Shown: positions 1 through 7,246 of the stretch, in pieces | Layout: every line of letters begins with the position of its first letter | How positions within the stretch are numbered: the first letter of the stretch is position 1 | The notes under the pieces: model-generated | The model's database searches: none | Told to the model about the DNA's origin: nothing | What the model saw: the letters and a program-made list of their open reading frames with translations, nothing else | Translations under genes and position numbers: made by a program | Origin: Dictyocoela muelleri | Taxonomy: Eukaryota > Microsporidia | Assembly (NCBI GenBank): GCA_016256075.1 | Contig: SDVU01000767.1 | Location: 1 to 10,676 of the forward strand | Reading direction: 5' to 3' | DNA: 10,676 nt

Positions 1-4
1 GAAG

Positions 5-22
5 CGGAGGGAAACCCCTCCG
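5..22. repeat. Short GC-rich hairpin at the window edge
   Basis: A perfect 7-bp stem (CGGAGGG at 5-11 against CCCTCCG at 16-22) closes a 4-base loop and is followed by an A-run. GC-rich stems are rare in this AT-rich window; the other ones I can place sit at transposon ends, where two terminal repeats meet head to head. It may therefore be the inner part of a Merlin-type terminus whose remainder lies outside the window. This is inference; no transposase remnant is recognisable next to it. Confidence 0.45.
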
Positions 23-127
23 AAAAAAAGTATAAAAGAAATTTTTGTAGCTGACCCTTATAAATTTTAGACGTAATAAAGAGGTTTGACTTTTTATTTA
101 TTTTTTAAGGTCATAATATGATAATAA

Positions 128-448
128 ATTATTGAAAAGTATGTGGGTGTCGATCTGGCGTGGGATATGATCTGGCTTTCGACATTAAATAATATTAAAT
201 TGCAGAAATCTGCTTTTTATAACAAATTGATTAAAGGTCCTGCAATCTTGTTGTAATTGATTGAACAAAAATCGTATAAAGAACTATGCCTTTTGATTAC
301 CAGAAGATTATTTATACTAAACACAATAACCAAAGATCTAAGTCTGAGTTATTCTCATAATTTACAATTATTATTGTATACCGACTAGGAAATTTATGTC
401 ATGGGCAAAAATTTGGCGCGCAACTTTTCTTTGGAGAGTTACAAATAA
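128..448 (+). other. Coding-like relic of unknown identity
   Basis: One forward frame reads for about 107 codons with roughly three interruptions, clearly fewer than expected by chance in DNA this AT-rich, and has non-low-complexity peptide such as YVGVDLAWDMIWLSTL near its start and TKDLSLSYSHN later. I do not recognise the protein. The first stretch faintly recalls the Tyr-to-Trp-Leu spacing of the RNase H end of Ty1/copia polyproteins, but the spacing is off and the order of pieces is wrong, so I do not assign it. It could be a broken gene or mobile-element fragment, or a chance frame. Confidence 0.2.
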
Positions 449-742
449 GATCTGTAATAATTCTAAAAATTTATAATTTTTATAATAAAACAAAAAATGA
501 ATTTTCGTTTGTAATTTTTTTCAATTATAAGGTCAATTTAATATTATTTTTTGTTTACTATTTTCAATTATTATTTATTTTTTTTCAGATATGACTAATA
601 TGGTAAGAACAAAGAATAGTAATATCGCTAAATTTTTATATTTATATAAGAAATAGAAGTATTTGACGTTATCAATAAATATAAAAATATTATGCTTTTT
701 TAATGACATATTCCTCAATATTGTGTTTATTATCGAAAACTA
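449..742. other. AT-rich stretch with no recognised feature
   Basis: I see long T and A tracts and no sustained reading frame, RNA motif or repeat shared with the rest of the window. It runs up to the left target duplication of Merlin-1 at 735-742. Confidence 0.6.
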
Positions 743-1832
743 CGAGCTATTCCAAAATTACCCCTCGGGAAAAATTTTGGAATAGGTATTAAATTAATTT
801 AAATTAAATAAAAAAGTATTAAATTAATTTAAATTTTATAATGAAAGTATTAAATTATTTTACTTTAATTATTTCAAATATTTTTTCCAAAATGATTTTC
901 TTATTATTAAAGAAAAAGCATATCTCGCTTAGAAATTGTGGGCTCTTGTTTGTTAAGACACCATTCATGTTTTTAAATTGTCTATATATTAAATTATTTA
1001 TTGATTCAACATGATGAGTATTAACATTATTAATTTTATAAAAAAAAATATATTTATTACATATCGTCATATGTTCAAAGCCATTTAGAGTTAATCGGAT
1101 ACAAGATCCATGCTCGTCTGTAGGAACTATCGAGACATTAACAGCCTGTTTCAATCTTATGGAAATATTGTCGTCGCATTTTTACGGGGTATAACTTTTG
1201 GAAAGAGCCTAATCACTTTACCTCTCGTTTCTACAATAACAATCATCAGTTCTATTATCAGGAGAACGACCAAGGTGGGACTTACATTTGCAGTTCCACG
1301 TGTTTCAATTACCTGTACAATAGAATTTGCGACTCCTAGCCTTCTACTTGAGAAGTCAGGCTGTTTAATTGATGTTATTAATTCATTTATTGCCTTTATT
1401 ATAGAATTTCTCGACACTGATGGATTAGAGTTGAAAATGGAGTGTAATGGGGTTCTTACAGTATATTTATCTAAGATTTATAAAATATATTTATTTTCAA
1501 GTCGAAAACCATCGAAAAAACTATTATATTTATTACTATAGTATTTCTTAAAGGACAAGCAACCTCTACTTATGCATCGCCATGCTTTACAGTCCTTGTT
1601 ATTTTTATAACTTTTCAAAGTCATATAGGCAGAAGAAAAATTACAAAGCTTTTCTGAGTTTAAACGCCTATTTACACACACCGATTATACAGTTCTTTAC
1701 AATGTAATGTTTCTAATCCATCTTCTATGAATTCTACCTTCATAAAGAGTTAATAATATTTTTTTTATATTTTTAGAATTGGGGGAAAATTTTGGACTAG
1801 GTCGCTCTGGGGGAAAATTTTGGACTAGCTCC
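743..1832 (-). mobile_element. Merlin DNA transposon, copy 1 (decayed)
   Basis: This 1,090-bp element is bounded by inverted termini (CGAGCTATTCCAAAATTA at the left; GGAGCTAGTCCAAAATTT when the right end is read inward) and flanked by an 8-bp duplication matching at 7 of 8 bases (gaaaacta at 735-742, gaaaactc at 1833-1840). Merlin is known to duplicate 8 or 9 bp. The left end has a second terminal-repeat copy facing the first, giving a hairpin at 747-785. The right end has two identical 20-bp copies in tandem (1781-1800 and 1809-1828, period 28). A decayed Merlin transposase runs on the minus strand between them, so the hairpin lies at the transposase 3' end. The element cannot make a full transposase now. 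Confidence 0.9.
855..1743 (-). pseudogene. Merlin (IS1016/IS1595-type) transposase, broken
   Basis: A DDE transposase of the Merlin superfamily, spread over several frames. Reading from an ATG at 1743: an N-terminal segment (MKVEFIEDGLETL), then after a frameshift near 1675 a zinc-ribbon segment (1681-1478) with WRC, a C three residues after it that pairs as CISRGC, and the family signature SFF. A helix-turn-helix-like stretch (SRNSIIKAINELI) follows within 1417-1157. The first catalytic motif reads VQVIET where the family has Q-[IV]-D-E-T, so the first Asp appears to be Ile. A frameshift follows, and GRSPDNRTD is readable in a second frame. The last segment (1154-855) keeps TDE and THHVES, the second Asp and the Glu of the triad. 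The total length fits the usual size of about 280-300 residues. At least three frame breaks and an altered active site make it nonfunctional. The family call is firm; the exact breakpoints are approximate. Confidence 0.85.
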
Positions 1833-1894
1833 GAAAACTCTAAAGGTCAAATTTATAAGAGTATTTCTTTGCGCATATTTCTCCATCCTCTAGA

Positions 1895-2089
1895 ATTAAA
1901 ATCAAAAAATTACAAATATGGCATTAATAAGGATAATAAAATTTTCTTATAATTTTAATATTCTCATAGTAACAAATTTTTTTATTAATAGACATATTAA
2001 AAAAATATTGTTAATATGAGAATATCAAAATTTATAAGAGGGTTTTATTATCCTTACTAATGCCATATTTGTAATTTTTTGATTTTAAT
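1895..2089. mobile_element. 195-bp foldback (hairpin MITE-like) element
   Basis: The first 74 bases (1895-1968) are repeated in inverted orientation at 2015-2089 with only scattered mismatches. Both ends read ATTAAAATCAAAAAATTACA inward, and the arms meet around a 46-base spacer. No protein is encoded. As RNA, or as single-stranded DNA, it would fold into one long hairpin. No convincing target duplication was found (cctctaga at the left, cctatgtg at the right share only the first bases). Fully palindromic short elements of this kind are usually nonautonomous DNA transposons; which transposase moved it is unknown. Confidence 0.8.
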
Positions 2090-2635
2090 CCTATGTGGAG
2101 TGTGGAAGCTAAGAAAATTAAGTATTTTATAAAAATATAAAATAGAGATTTAAAGAAACCTTGAGATTAAATCTTTAAGATTAGGTTTAATAATCATTAC
2201 ATTAAACGATGATTGCTAAATTATTTTGAATTAAAAAATTTTCTATTGGTTTATCGTTTTCTATACATTAATATGTTAGATATGTCAGTTTTATAGATAT
2301 TAAAATTATTTATTACATAAATTCGGTTAATAAGAATTTTTCATACCCTTCAAGATCATTTGTACAAATACAAAGTAATTTCATTTTTCAATCTTTTTTA
2401 AGGCAATTTTTTGTTCTATTTTTTTTGACACTTTTTATTTAAAACCATTATATAAATTTAAAACCGAAAGAATGCCATAATAAGACAAAAATAAAAAAAA
2501 CTTTTGTTTTATTTCTATAATCCATATCGAATAAGATGTCTAATATTTTAATATTTTGTGGATTAAACATTCAAAATTTATCGATTGTAAATAATAACTT
2601 TAATTTATTTTATTTTTTATTATTTATTATTTAAT
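2090..2635. other. AT-rich stretch without a recognised gene
   Basis: I find no frame, RNA motif or clear copy of the window's repeat families in it. There are homopolymer-like A/T tracts and short weak palindromes only, for example around 2193-2225. A decayed repeat beyond recognition is possible. Confidence 0.55.
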
Positions 2636-2920
2636 TTTTATTAAACCGATGAATTAGAATGGACTCTCCTAGATGTGAGAATAAATTTTTTGACTCATCT
2701 CGGCAAAATAGGCAGTGAAACTAAAAATTTCATGAAAAGGGTTATACTATATCTATCCTACTGAGTCATAGATACAACTATACCACGTATAAATCTTATT
2801 CTCGTGGTAGTTTAAGAGTAATTTATAATTTTAACACCAAAATCAAAGTTTTAAAGACTTATGGGTAGAGATTACTCTCCTGGTAAGCTTTATGTATATT
2901 TTCAGAATGTAATATATATT
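2636..2920 (+). mobile_element. SINE-like repeat, copy D (5'-truncated)
   Basis: This stretch lines up with the second half of copy A (3609..4066) in order. Shared anchors include CTAGATGTG, CATCTC, AAAAATTTCATGAAAA against AATATCATGAAAA, ATCCTACTGAGTCAT against ATCCTGCTAAGTCAT, and AGATTACTCTC against AGACTACTCTC. It ends in GAATGTAATATATATT, matching the common 3' end CATGTAATA of the other copies. The tRNA-like head and the first 150 or so bases are absent, so the copy is 5'-truncated, as expected when reverse transcription stops early. It is noncoding and diverged, so probably an old insertion. Confidence 0.7.
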
Positions 2921-3190
2921 TTTTTAATATGAAGTATTGATCAAAATTTCATTAAATTATTTTAAAAAAAACATTGATCATGAACCCCAGAGAGTTAGTT
3001 GGGGCTGTTACACTGTATTGTATCTAAATTAATACGTTGAAGTTTTTTTATAATTACGATTCAGAATTCATAAAAATAAATTAAATTATCACCATTTTAA
3101 CAACAAAAATTCTGAATGAAAGAATCATCATCACAACATACATTGTTTTTTTAAAACTTTCTATCTTTCTAAAAAAACAAAATAATAATT
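2921..3190. other. Spacer downstream of tRNA-Leu, with two small inverted repeats
   Basis: No gene is visible. Two small structures stand out: a 5-bp GC stem CCCCA at 2985-2989 against TGGGG at 3000-3004, and a perfect 10-bp inverted repeat, attcagaatt at 3059-3068 against aattctgaat at 3108-3117, enclosing 39 bases. The rest is A/T tracts. Confidence 0.5.
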
Positions 3191-3194
3191 AAAA
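3191..3194 (-). terminator. RNA polymerase III terminator of tRNA-Leu
   Basis: On the minus strand the base after the tRNA discriminator starts TTTT, the minimal Pol III stop signal in eukaryotes. It directly abuts the tRNA 3' end, so the primary transcript would carry only a short U tail. A longer T-run lies a little further on as a backup. Confidence 0.8.
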
Positions 3195-3275
3195 TGACAA
3201 GAGTGGGATTCGAACCCACGCCCTTTAAGGACTACGACCTGAACGTAGCGCCTTAGACCACTCGGCCATCTTGTC
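3195..3275 (-). tRNA. tRNA-Leu, anticodon CAG, no intron
   Basis: An 81-base cloverleaf with a long variable arm (class II), which decodes CUG leucine codons. The acceptor stem GACAAGA/TCTTGTC is perfect, with discriminator A73. The D stem is GCC/GGC with A box TGGCCGAGTGG. The anticodon stem CTACG/CGTAG holds loop TTCAGGT, placing CAG at positions 34-36. The variable arm has a CCT/AGG stem. The T arm GTGGG/CCCAC with loop TTCGAAT is perfect and supplies the B box. CCA is not encoded, as normal for eukaryotes. There is no intron after position 37. It stands alone between two SINE-like copies. All stems are intact, so it should be functional, and it is the only host gene seen in the window. 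Confidence 0.97.
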
Positions 3276-3608
3276 ATGATCTGTAAAAATTAGGTATTTA
3301 TACATCAAATAAATATTTTGATCTAACAATCAATGATCTTGAAATAATCATTAAAATAAAACTGAAAAGAATTTATACAAAGAGTATTCATAAATTTATT
3401 TCATTGTAAATATTTATTAATACTTTATAAAAAATTAATTAATCCTAAGAAATTCATAATCGGATCTCAACTCCTTCACTATTTAATAATTTTTAGGATG
3501 AAAATTGAAGAGTAAAATTAAAGGACATGATTTTTTTAACTAAATTTTTATTTTGAAAAATTTATGGGTAAAATCAATTGTTTTAGAAATAGATTTTTAT
3601 AAAAAATA
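3276..3608. other. Spacer upstream of tRNA-Leu, one small palindrome
   Basis: No reading frame or RNA gene is visible. A roughly 60-base imperfect palindrome lies at 3440-3499 (AATCCTAAG against TTTTTAGGAT), perhaps a worn hairpin element. There is no obvious upstream promoter element for the tRNA; its internal A and B boxes are expected to suffice. Confidence 0.5.
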
Positions 3609-3615
3609 AGCCAAA

Positions 3616-3626
3616 TAGCTCAGTGG
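3616..3626 (+). promoter_or_regulatory. Pol III A box of SINE copy A
   Basis: TAGCTCAGTGG matches the tRNA A-box consensus (TRGCNNAGYGG) at all fixed positions. It lies about 8 bases inside the repeat, the usual place for a tRNA gene. Copies B and C have decayed versions at the same place. Confidence 0.75.
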
Positions 3627-3659
3627 TCAATACTCTTGAATATAAAATTTAGGTATCGT

Positions 3660-3670
3660 GGTTCGAATCC
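3660..3670 (+). promoter_or_regulatory. Pol III B box of SINE copy A
   Basis: GGTTCGAATCC is a perfect tRNA B box, 33 bases after the A box. At the same place copy B reads GGTTTCTAATATC, a worn form. Since the flanking T stem cannot pair (GTGG against CCGC only in part), the site serves as a promoter remnant and not as part of a functional tRNA. Confidence 0.75.
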
Positions 3671-4066
3671 CGCTGACGTCACTCTTTAATAAATAATGAG
3701 GGAATGACATTAAGCGGTCAAAAACTATAGAAATATAGTATTAATATACAGTTGTTCCAGTGCGGTATAGCTGATTAAGACTTGGCTTTATCTTTTATAA
3801 ATAAGTTGAAGAGATCCAACTAGATGTGGGGATGAGTGCGGCGACACATCTCAAGAAAAAGTAGTGATAAATAAAATATCATGAAAAACCTCTAATTACC
3901 TGTATCCTGCTAAGTCATTAAAAAACGAAAATCGCGTATACAGCTGGGCTTCTGGGTAGCTTGGGAAGTGACGTTTATTAGAACGCCAAGAAACAGAGGT
4001 ATAAAGGTCACGGTATGAGACTACTCTCAGGGTTGAGTCGTGAATATTGACAACATATAATATTAT

Positions 4067-4574
4067 TTAAATATTTCGACAATTTAATTATAAATAAAGA
4101 TTATTTATTTCAATAATGCTTTAAAATGTGAAATTCATAAAATAATAGATATTTTTATTTCATGATATTTTTAATTGACAATATAAATCATAAATATATT
4201 GATTTTATAATACGCATTCGTAAATAAATAAAAGAGAGGTTTATTAAAAATATTATACTTTTACTTTGATAATAAAAAAAAACAATATTTTTTTAATATA
4301 AAAATTAGAATATTTATAATTTTATAAGACTTTCAGTTCGATTGTTTACTAACTAATTTGTAAAAATATTATTCTATTTCTAATTTAAGGCTTTTTAATC
4401 TTCTTTAATAAAAAACTACAACATGGGTTTTACTAGTGGAATGTATAGTTTTCATAATTATTCCTTATCATTTTTTTGTTTTTTTTTAAAAATTTTCTTC
4501 ATTTTTCATCACTTTTAGAGACTAATTATGTCATTTTTAGAGAAAAAGATAATTTTTTTTAAATTTAAAGCTAT
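4067..4574. other. AT-rich stretch with no recognised feature
   Basis: It is dominated by A/T runs, with no sustained frame or RNA motif. TTTTTAGAGA-like motifs recur around 4515 and 4535, but too briefly to call a repeat family. Confidence 0.55.
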
Positions 4575-5211
4575 TACAGGGTATTCATAATTATAGACCA
4601 CTATTCAAAGTTTAAGACTGGTTGTTTCAAAATTAAAGACCACTTTTTCAAAATTATAGATCACTTTTTGATAGTGATCTAAGTGTTCAAAAAAAATGAA
4701 ATGACTTTTCTTTCTTACAAATAGCAAATTTCAGAAGAAACTTCTAACTCATCTAATACGTGTAGAAGAACAGCAATTACATCGTAAAAGAAACGAGCAC
4801 AAAAAAATAATTTTAACTAATCACGAAAAAACTCAAAAGTAAAACATAAATTTAATCAATTTGTAGATATTTTAATTAAAAAAAAATTGCAGGTCTACAC
4901 AACTCAATTAAATTTGTCATTTACTTTTAAGTTTTTTCATGATTTATTAGAAATAAAAATGTTTTGCTCGCTTTTCTATGATGTCTTACTGTTTGTATTA
5001 AACAAGTTGGAAGTTTCTTCTGACATTTATTATTTGTTTGGAGAAAGTAGTATTTTCGAATTAAATTTTATTCAAATTTTAGATCACTATCAAAAAATTG
5101 CCGATCTTTTTTTTAAATTGGTCTTTTAGTTCGAAACAATCGGTCTTCAACTTTGAAAAAAAATCGTCTTTAACTTTGAAAAAAGTAGTCTTTACCTTTA
5201 AAATTCCCGTA
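4575..5211. mobile_element. 637-bp foldback element with repeated terminal motifs
   Basis: The whole stretch is an imperfect palindrome centred near 4881. Inner arm anchors are CAGAAGAAACTTCTAAC (about 4732) against GTTGGAAGTTTCTTCTG (about 5010), CGAGCA against TGCTCG, and GAAAAAACTCAAAAGTAAA against its inverted counterpart near 4925. TGATAGTGATCTAA at about 4668 pairs with TTAGATCACTATCA at about 5080. Outside this, each end holds a ladder of 20- to 22-base units of the form TTTCAAAATTAAAGACCACT: about four at the left (4579-4680) and about five at the right (5085-5208). The 80-codon frame inside is only a by-product of the palindrome. It is noncoding and presumably nonautonomous. The ladder could be a series of transposase-binding sites. 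No clear target duplication was found. Confidence 0.8.
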
Positions 5212-5257
5212 TCATATGTTAGATAATTTAAAAATCTATAAGCATTATACTGTTTTT

Positions 5258-5382
5258 GGATCTATCCCGTTTCCCCCCCATGGGGGAAAAACGTGATATA
5301 AAAAAATTTACAATTTATTTTAATATAAAAATGGGATGAAATGGCCTAAAACTATAATGGGATAAAAAAACTGTTAAGATCC
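5258..5382. mobile_element. 125-bp MITE candidate with Merlin-like end layout
   Basis: It begins GGATCTATCCC and ends with TTAAGATCC. The left end has a hairpin palindrome (CGTTT, C-run, AT, G-run, AAAACG at 5268-5293), and the right end has two tandem ATGGGAT motifs (about 5331 and 5368). This is the hairpin-at-one-end, tandem-at-the-other pattern of the full Merlins here. Flanks share gttttt (5252-5257 and 5383-5388), which in T-rich DNA is weak support for a target duplication. It is too short for any gene. Confidence 0.4.
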
Positions 5383-5484
5383 GTTTTTTTTTCAGATCAT
5401 GAATTTTTCATAATGGATTTTTAGTTGAAAAAAAATATTTTTTTATACCAATATTATTTAAAATAAATTTTATTTACAATTATC

Positions 5485-6506
5485 GGATTTTGCTTTAAAT
5501 TTTACCCTATAATGGTTTATGCTTTAAATTCCCCCCTATAATATAAATAATTAATTATAATTGCAAATAAAAAGTTAAAAAATATAATTATGAAATTATT
5601 GTAATTTTAATAGATCATATAATTTTTCTTCATAATCACGAGCCACATTATCCTACACATCCACCCGTCTAAATAATCTTGTAGTAATTCACGTTTTACT
5701 CCCATTTTATTTTTAATTTTTAACTTCAATTTATTTCAAAGAGACTCAATATTTTGATTATGACAATTTTTAAGTGGATTTACAAAATTAAAGGTGTGGT
5801 CTACACTTTCAAAATTAAATCCTAACCTATTAACATTATTGTAAAATCACCACTCGTCACTCCATATTACAGTCCTCGAGCGACTTACCTGACAAATTTT
5901 CGGTAAAAGAGTAATAGCAGATCTAGTATTTACTTACTTAAAGTAGTATTTATCTGGTATATATGAAGTGTCAGCTATTCAAATACCTATCTTGATTCAG
6001 GGTTACTCTGTCAAAATTATACTCATGCTTATATTTAAATATAGACTCATCAATACGGCATATAATACTATTTCCGCAAAGTTTGTATTCATATTTAAAA
6101 TGTCTGCATTTTACTTTTTTTTAAAAATTTTCGAACAAAGGGATCTTGAAAAACTCACATCATTAATAATATTTTTTTTGCAAAAGATTGTTGGTCCATA
6201 AATGATCATCGGTATATATCCTCTGATGATTGTTTAAGTCAAGAAAAGGGGGGTTTCTTTTTGAGACATATTTTTCTCTTTTTTTGCAAATAGATTTATA
6301 TCATCTAAAAGCCATGCATCAAATTTCTTTTTTTTGATTTAACCTTCTTTAGAAGATAATTGCTGCCAAAACAATACATAAGTATTTAATAACCCTTTTA
6401 TCCCAAAGCTTTTATTATCAGAGGTATTTCAATCATGTGTATGTGTTTTAAAAAAAATTTAATGCTTTAAATTTTCCCTTATAGGGTAAAATTTAAAGCA
6501 AAAGTC
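5485..6506 (-). mobile_element. Merlin DNA transposon, copy 4 (decayed)
   Basis: A 1,022-bp element. Inverted termini read GGATTTTGCTTTAAATTTTA from the left and GACTTTTGCTTTAAATTTTA from the right, continuing into ACCCTATAA. The flanking 8-bp duplication matches at 7 of 8 bases (caattatc 5477-5484, aaattatc 6507-6514). The left end carries two tandem terminal-repeat copies (about 5488-5512 and 5516-5541). The right end carries two copies face to face, forming a hairpin at 6464-6499 centred on TTAT between CCC and GGG. The transposase runs on the minus strand, so here the hairpin is at its 5' end. It is the same length as copy 2. Confidence 0.9.
5607..6436 (-). pseudogene. Merlin transposase, broken (copy 4)
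   Basis: A DDE transposase relic read from an ATG at 6436. The N-terminal part (EIPLIIKALG, then KGY and YCFGSN) corresponds to the helix before the zinc ribbon; the ribbon itself is poorly preserved, with FDAWLL where W-x-C is usual. The first catalytic block reads CRIDESIFKYKHEYNFDRV (6084-5971), with the Asp kept. The next block reads VIWSDEWW, keeping the second Asp. The third reads HNQNIESL then NKLKLKIKNKMGVKREL, with the Glu kept and TGA where the family has Trp after ESL. The C-terminus DYLDGWM ends at a TAA at 5607. So all three triad residues remain visible, but at least two stops lie in the N-terminal part, frame changes separate the middle blocks, and there are two TGA codons in the last third. 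It is not functional. The family assignment is strong. Confidence 0.85.
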
Positions 6507-6602
6507 AAATTATCTTTTGGTTTGATATAGTGTGACACATTCCGTCAAAATTTATAGATTCTAGAAAATTAAAGTTCTAAGGTTTTTTATTTAGGGATCC
6601 AG

Positions 6603-6770
6603 TTAACATTTATACAACAGAAGTTATGAAAAAATTCAATTTCTTATGGTGAGTTACTATTGAAGAGTTTTTTATTATAGAAATTATAGGAAGAAAAATA
6701 TATAATCCGCAATAACTCATCGTGATAGACTCAAAATGTATTTTTCATATTCTGTTGTACGAATCTTTAA
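6603..6770. mobile_element. 168-bp foldback (hairpin MITE-like) element
   Basis: The arms read inward as TTAACATTTATACAACAGAA on the left and TTAAAGATTCGTACAACAGA on the right, then share ATGAAAAA and TGAGTTA further in. The centre lies near 6690. The arms are more diverged than those of the other foldbacks, suggesting greater age. It sits just outside Merlin-4. Termini starting TTAA on both sides could equally reflect a TTAA target duplication, but four AT bases are weak evidence here. It is noncoding. Confidence 0.65.
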
Positions 6771-7040
6771 TGTGCTTCGAGTAAAAATCTCTGCGCCAAA
6801 ATTTTAAATTAAATACATCTTTTATCGATAAATTAAATTCCGTTTTTTTAAAAAAAAACTTTATATAAATATAAAAAATTACGTAATCTAAGACTTTTCT
6901 ATATTTTTTATACGCTTTGGTATAAAAATTTCTAAACTGAGCAAAATGTGATACGCAGGCTATTTTTTCTCTTTATATTTTTATTAAAAAAATAAATCAA
7001 ATTATTTTTTTTACTTGTTTACTTTATTTAACTTTCTTCG
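6771..7040. other. AT-rich stretch with no recognised feature
   Basis: A/T tracts and one short palindrome (TTTTTATACGC against GGTATAAAAA, about 6906-6930). There is no gene and no copy of the repeat families. Confidence 0.5.
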
Positions 7041-7246
7041 TTTTTATTACATGCAAACAATATTCGAATTACAAACCCAGTGTGTGACCACCTACCATAG
7101 TCTTTATAACTCGTGTTCCTGTCGTTCATGTTATACTTCAATAATAGGCTATATAGAATCTCAGCTGTATATGCGATTAGCGTTTTATGAATTGCTCGCA
7201 GGATACAGCCAATAATTAGATTTTTCATAAATTTTTGGATACATTT
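7041..7246 (-). mobile_element. SINE-like repeat, copy E (3' half only)
   Basis: On the minus strand this matches the 3' half of copy A in order: TATGAAAAATCTAATTA, CTGTATCCTGC, a block close to AATCGCATATACAGCTG (A has AATCGCGTATACAGCTG), AACACGAGTTATAAAG, CACTGGGTTTG, CGAATATTG and the shared end GCATGTAATA. The small frames on both strands here are by-products of the repeat and are not called as genes. The 5' half is missing. The break falls exactly at the start of the foldback at 7247, so it may be a true 5' truncation or a split by that insertion. Similarity to A is high over about 140 bases, so this is a well-preserved copy. Confidence 0.75.

Larger units (their letters stand above)
3609..4066 (+). 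mobile_element. tRNA-derived SINE-like repeat, copy A (longest, reference copy)
   Basis: This 458-bp noncoding repeat has at least four relatives in the window (B, C, D, E). Its first 72 bases look like a tRNA: TAGCTCAGTGG (A box) and GGTTCGAATCC (B box) lie 33 bases apart, but the acceptor and T stems do not pair, so it is not a working tRNA. The body then carries blocks shared with other copies: TTTAATAAATAAT, AACTATAG, TAGCTGATTAAGAC, GATGAGTGCGGCGAC (identical in B), AAGTAGTGA, CTGTATCCTGC (shared with E) and GGTATGAG (shared with C). It ends at CATATAATA, where all copies except possibly B also end. A tRNA-like head, no protein, a common 3' end and 5'-truncated relatives together fit a SINE, which would be transcribed by Pol III and copied by a LINE enzyme. 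No target duplication is evident. Confidence 0.75.

Noticed and set aside
128-448. Ty1/copia RNase H fragment
   Set aside because: Only a short, mis-spaced resemblance; the order of peptide pieces does not follow the family.
1110-1541. 143-codon frame on the plus strand
   Set aside because: It is antisense to the Merlin-1 transposase relic, whose minus-strand peptides carry clear family motifs.
3609-3681. A functional tRNA gene at the start of SINE copy A
   Set aside because: A and B boxes are good, but the acceptor stem does not pair and only part of the T stem does; the flanking sequence continues into a repeat shared with four other loci.
4887-5129. 80-codon frame on the plus strand
   Set aside because: It covers the right arm of the 637-bp palindrome and has no family motifs; the palindrome explains it.
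5640-5880. TGA used as a tryptophan codon
   Set aside because: One TGA in Merlin-4 falls where Trp is expected, but TGA in Merlin-2 replaces a different residue, TGG is used normally elsewhere, and the gene has other breaks. Ordinary decay is enough.
5968-6201. 77-codon frame on the plus strand
   Set aside because: It is antisense to the Merlin-4 catalytic block with RIDES on the minus strand.
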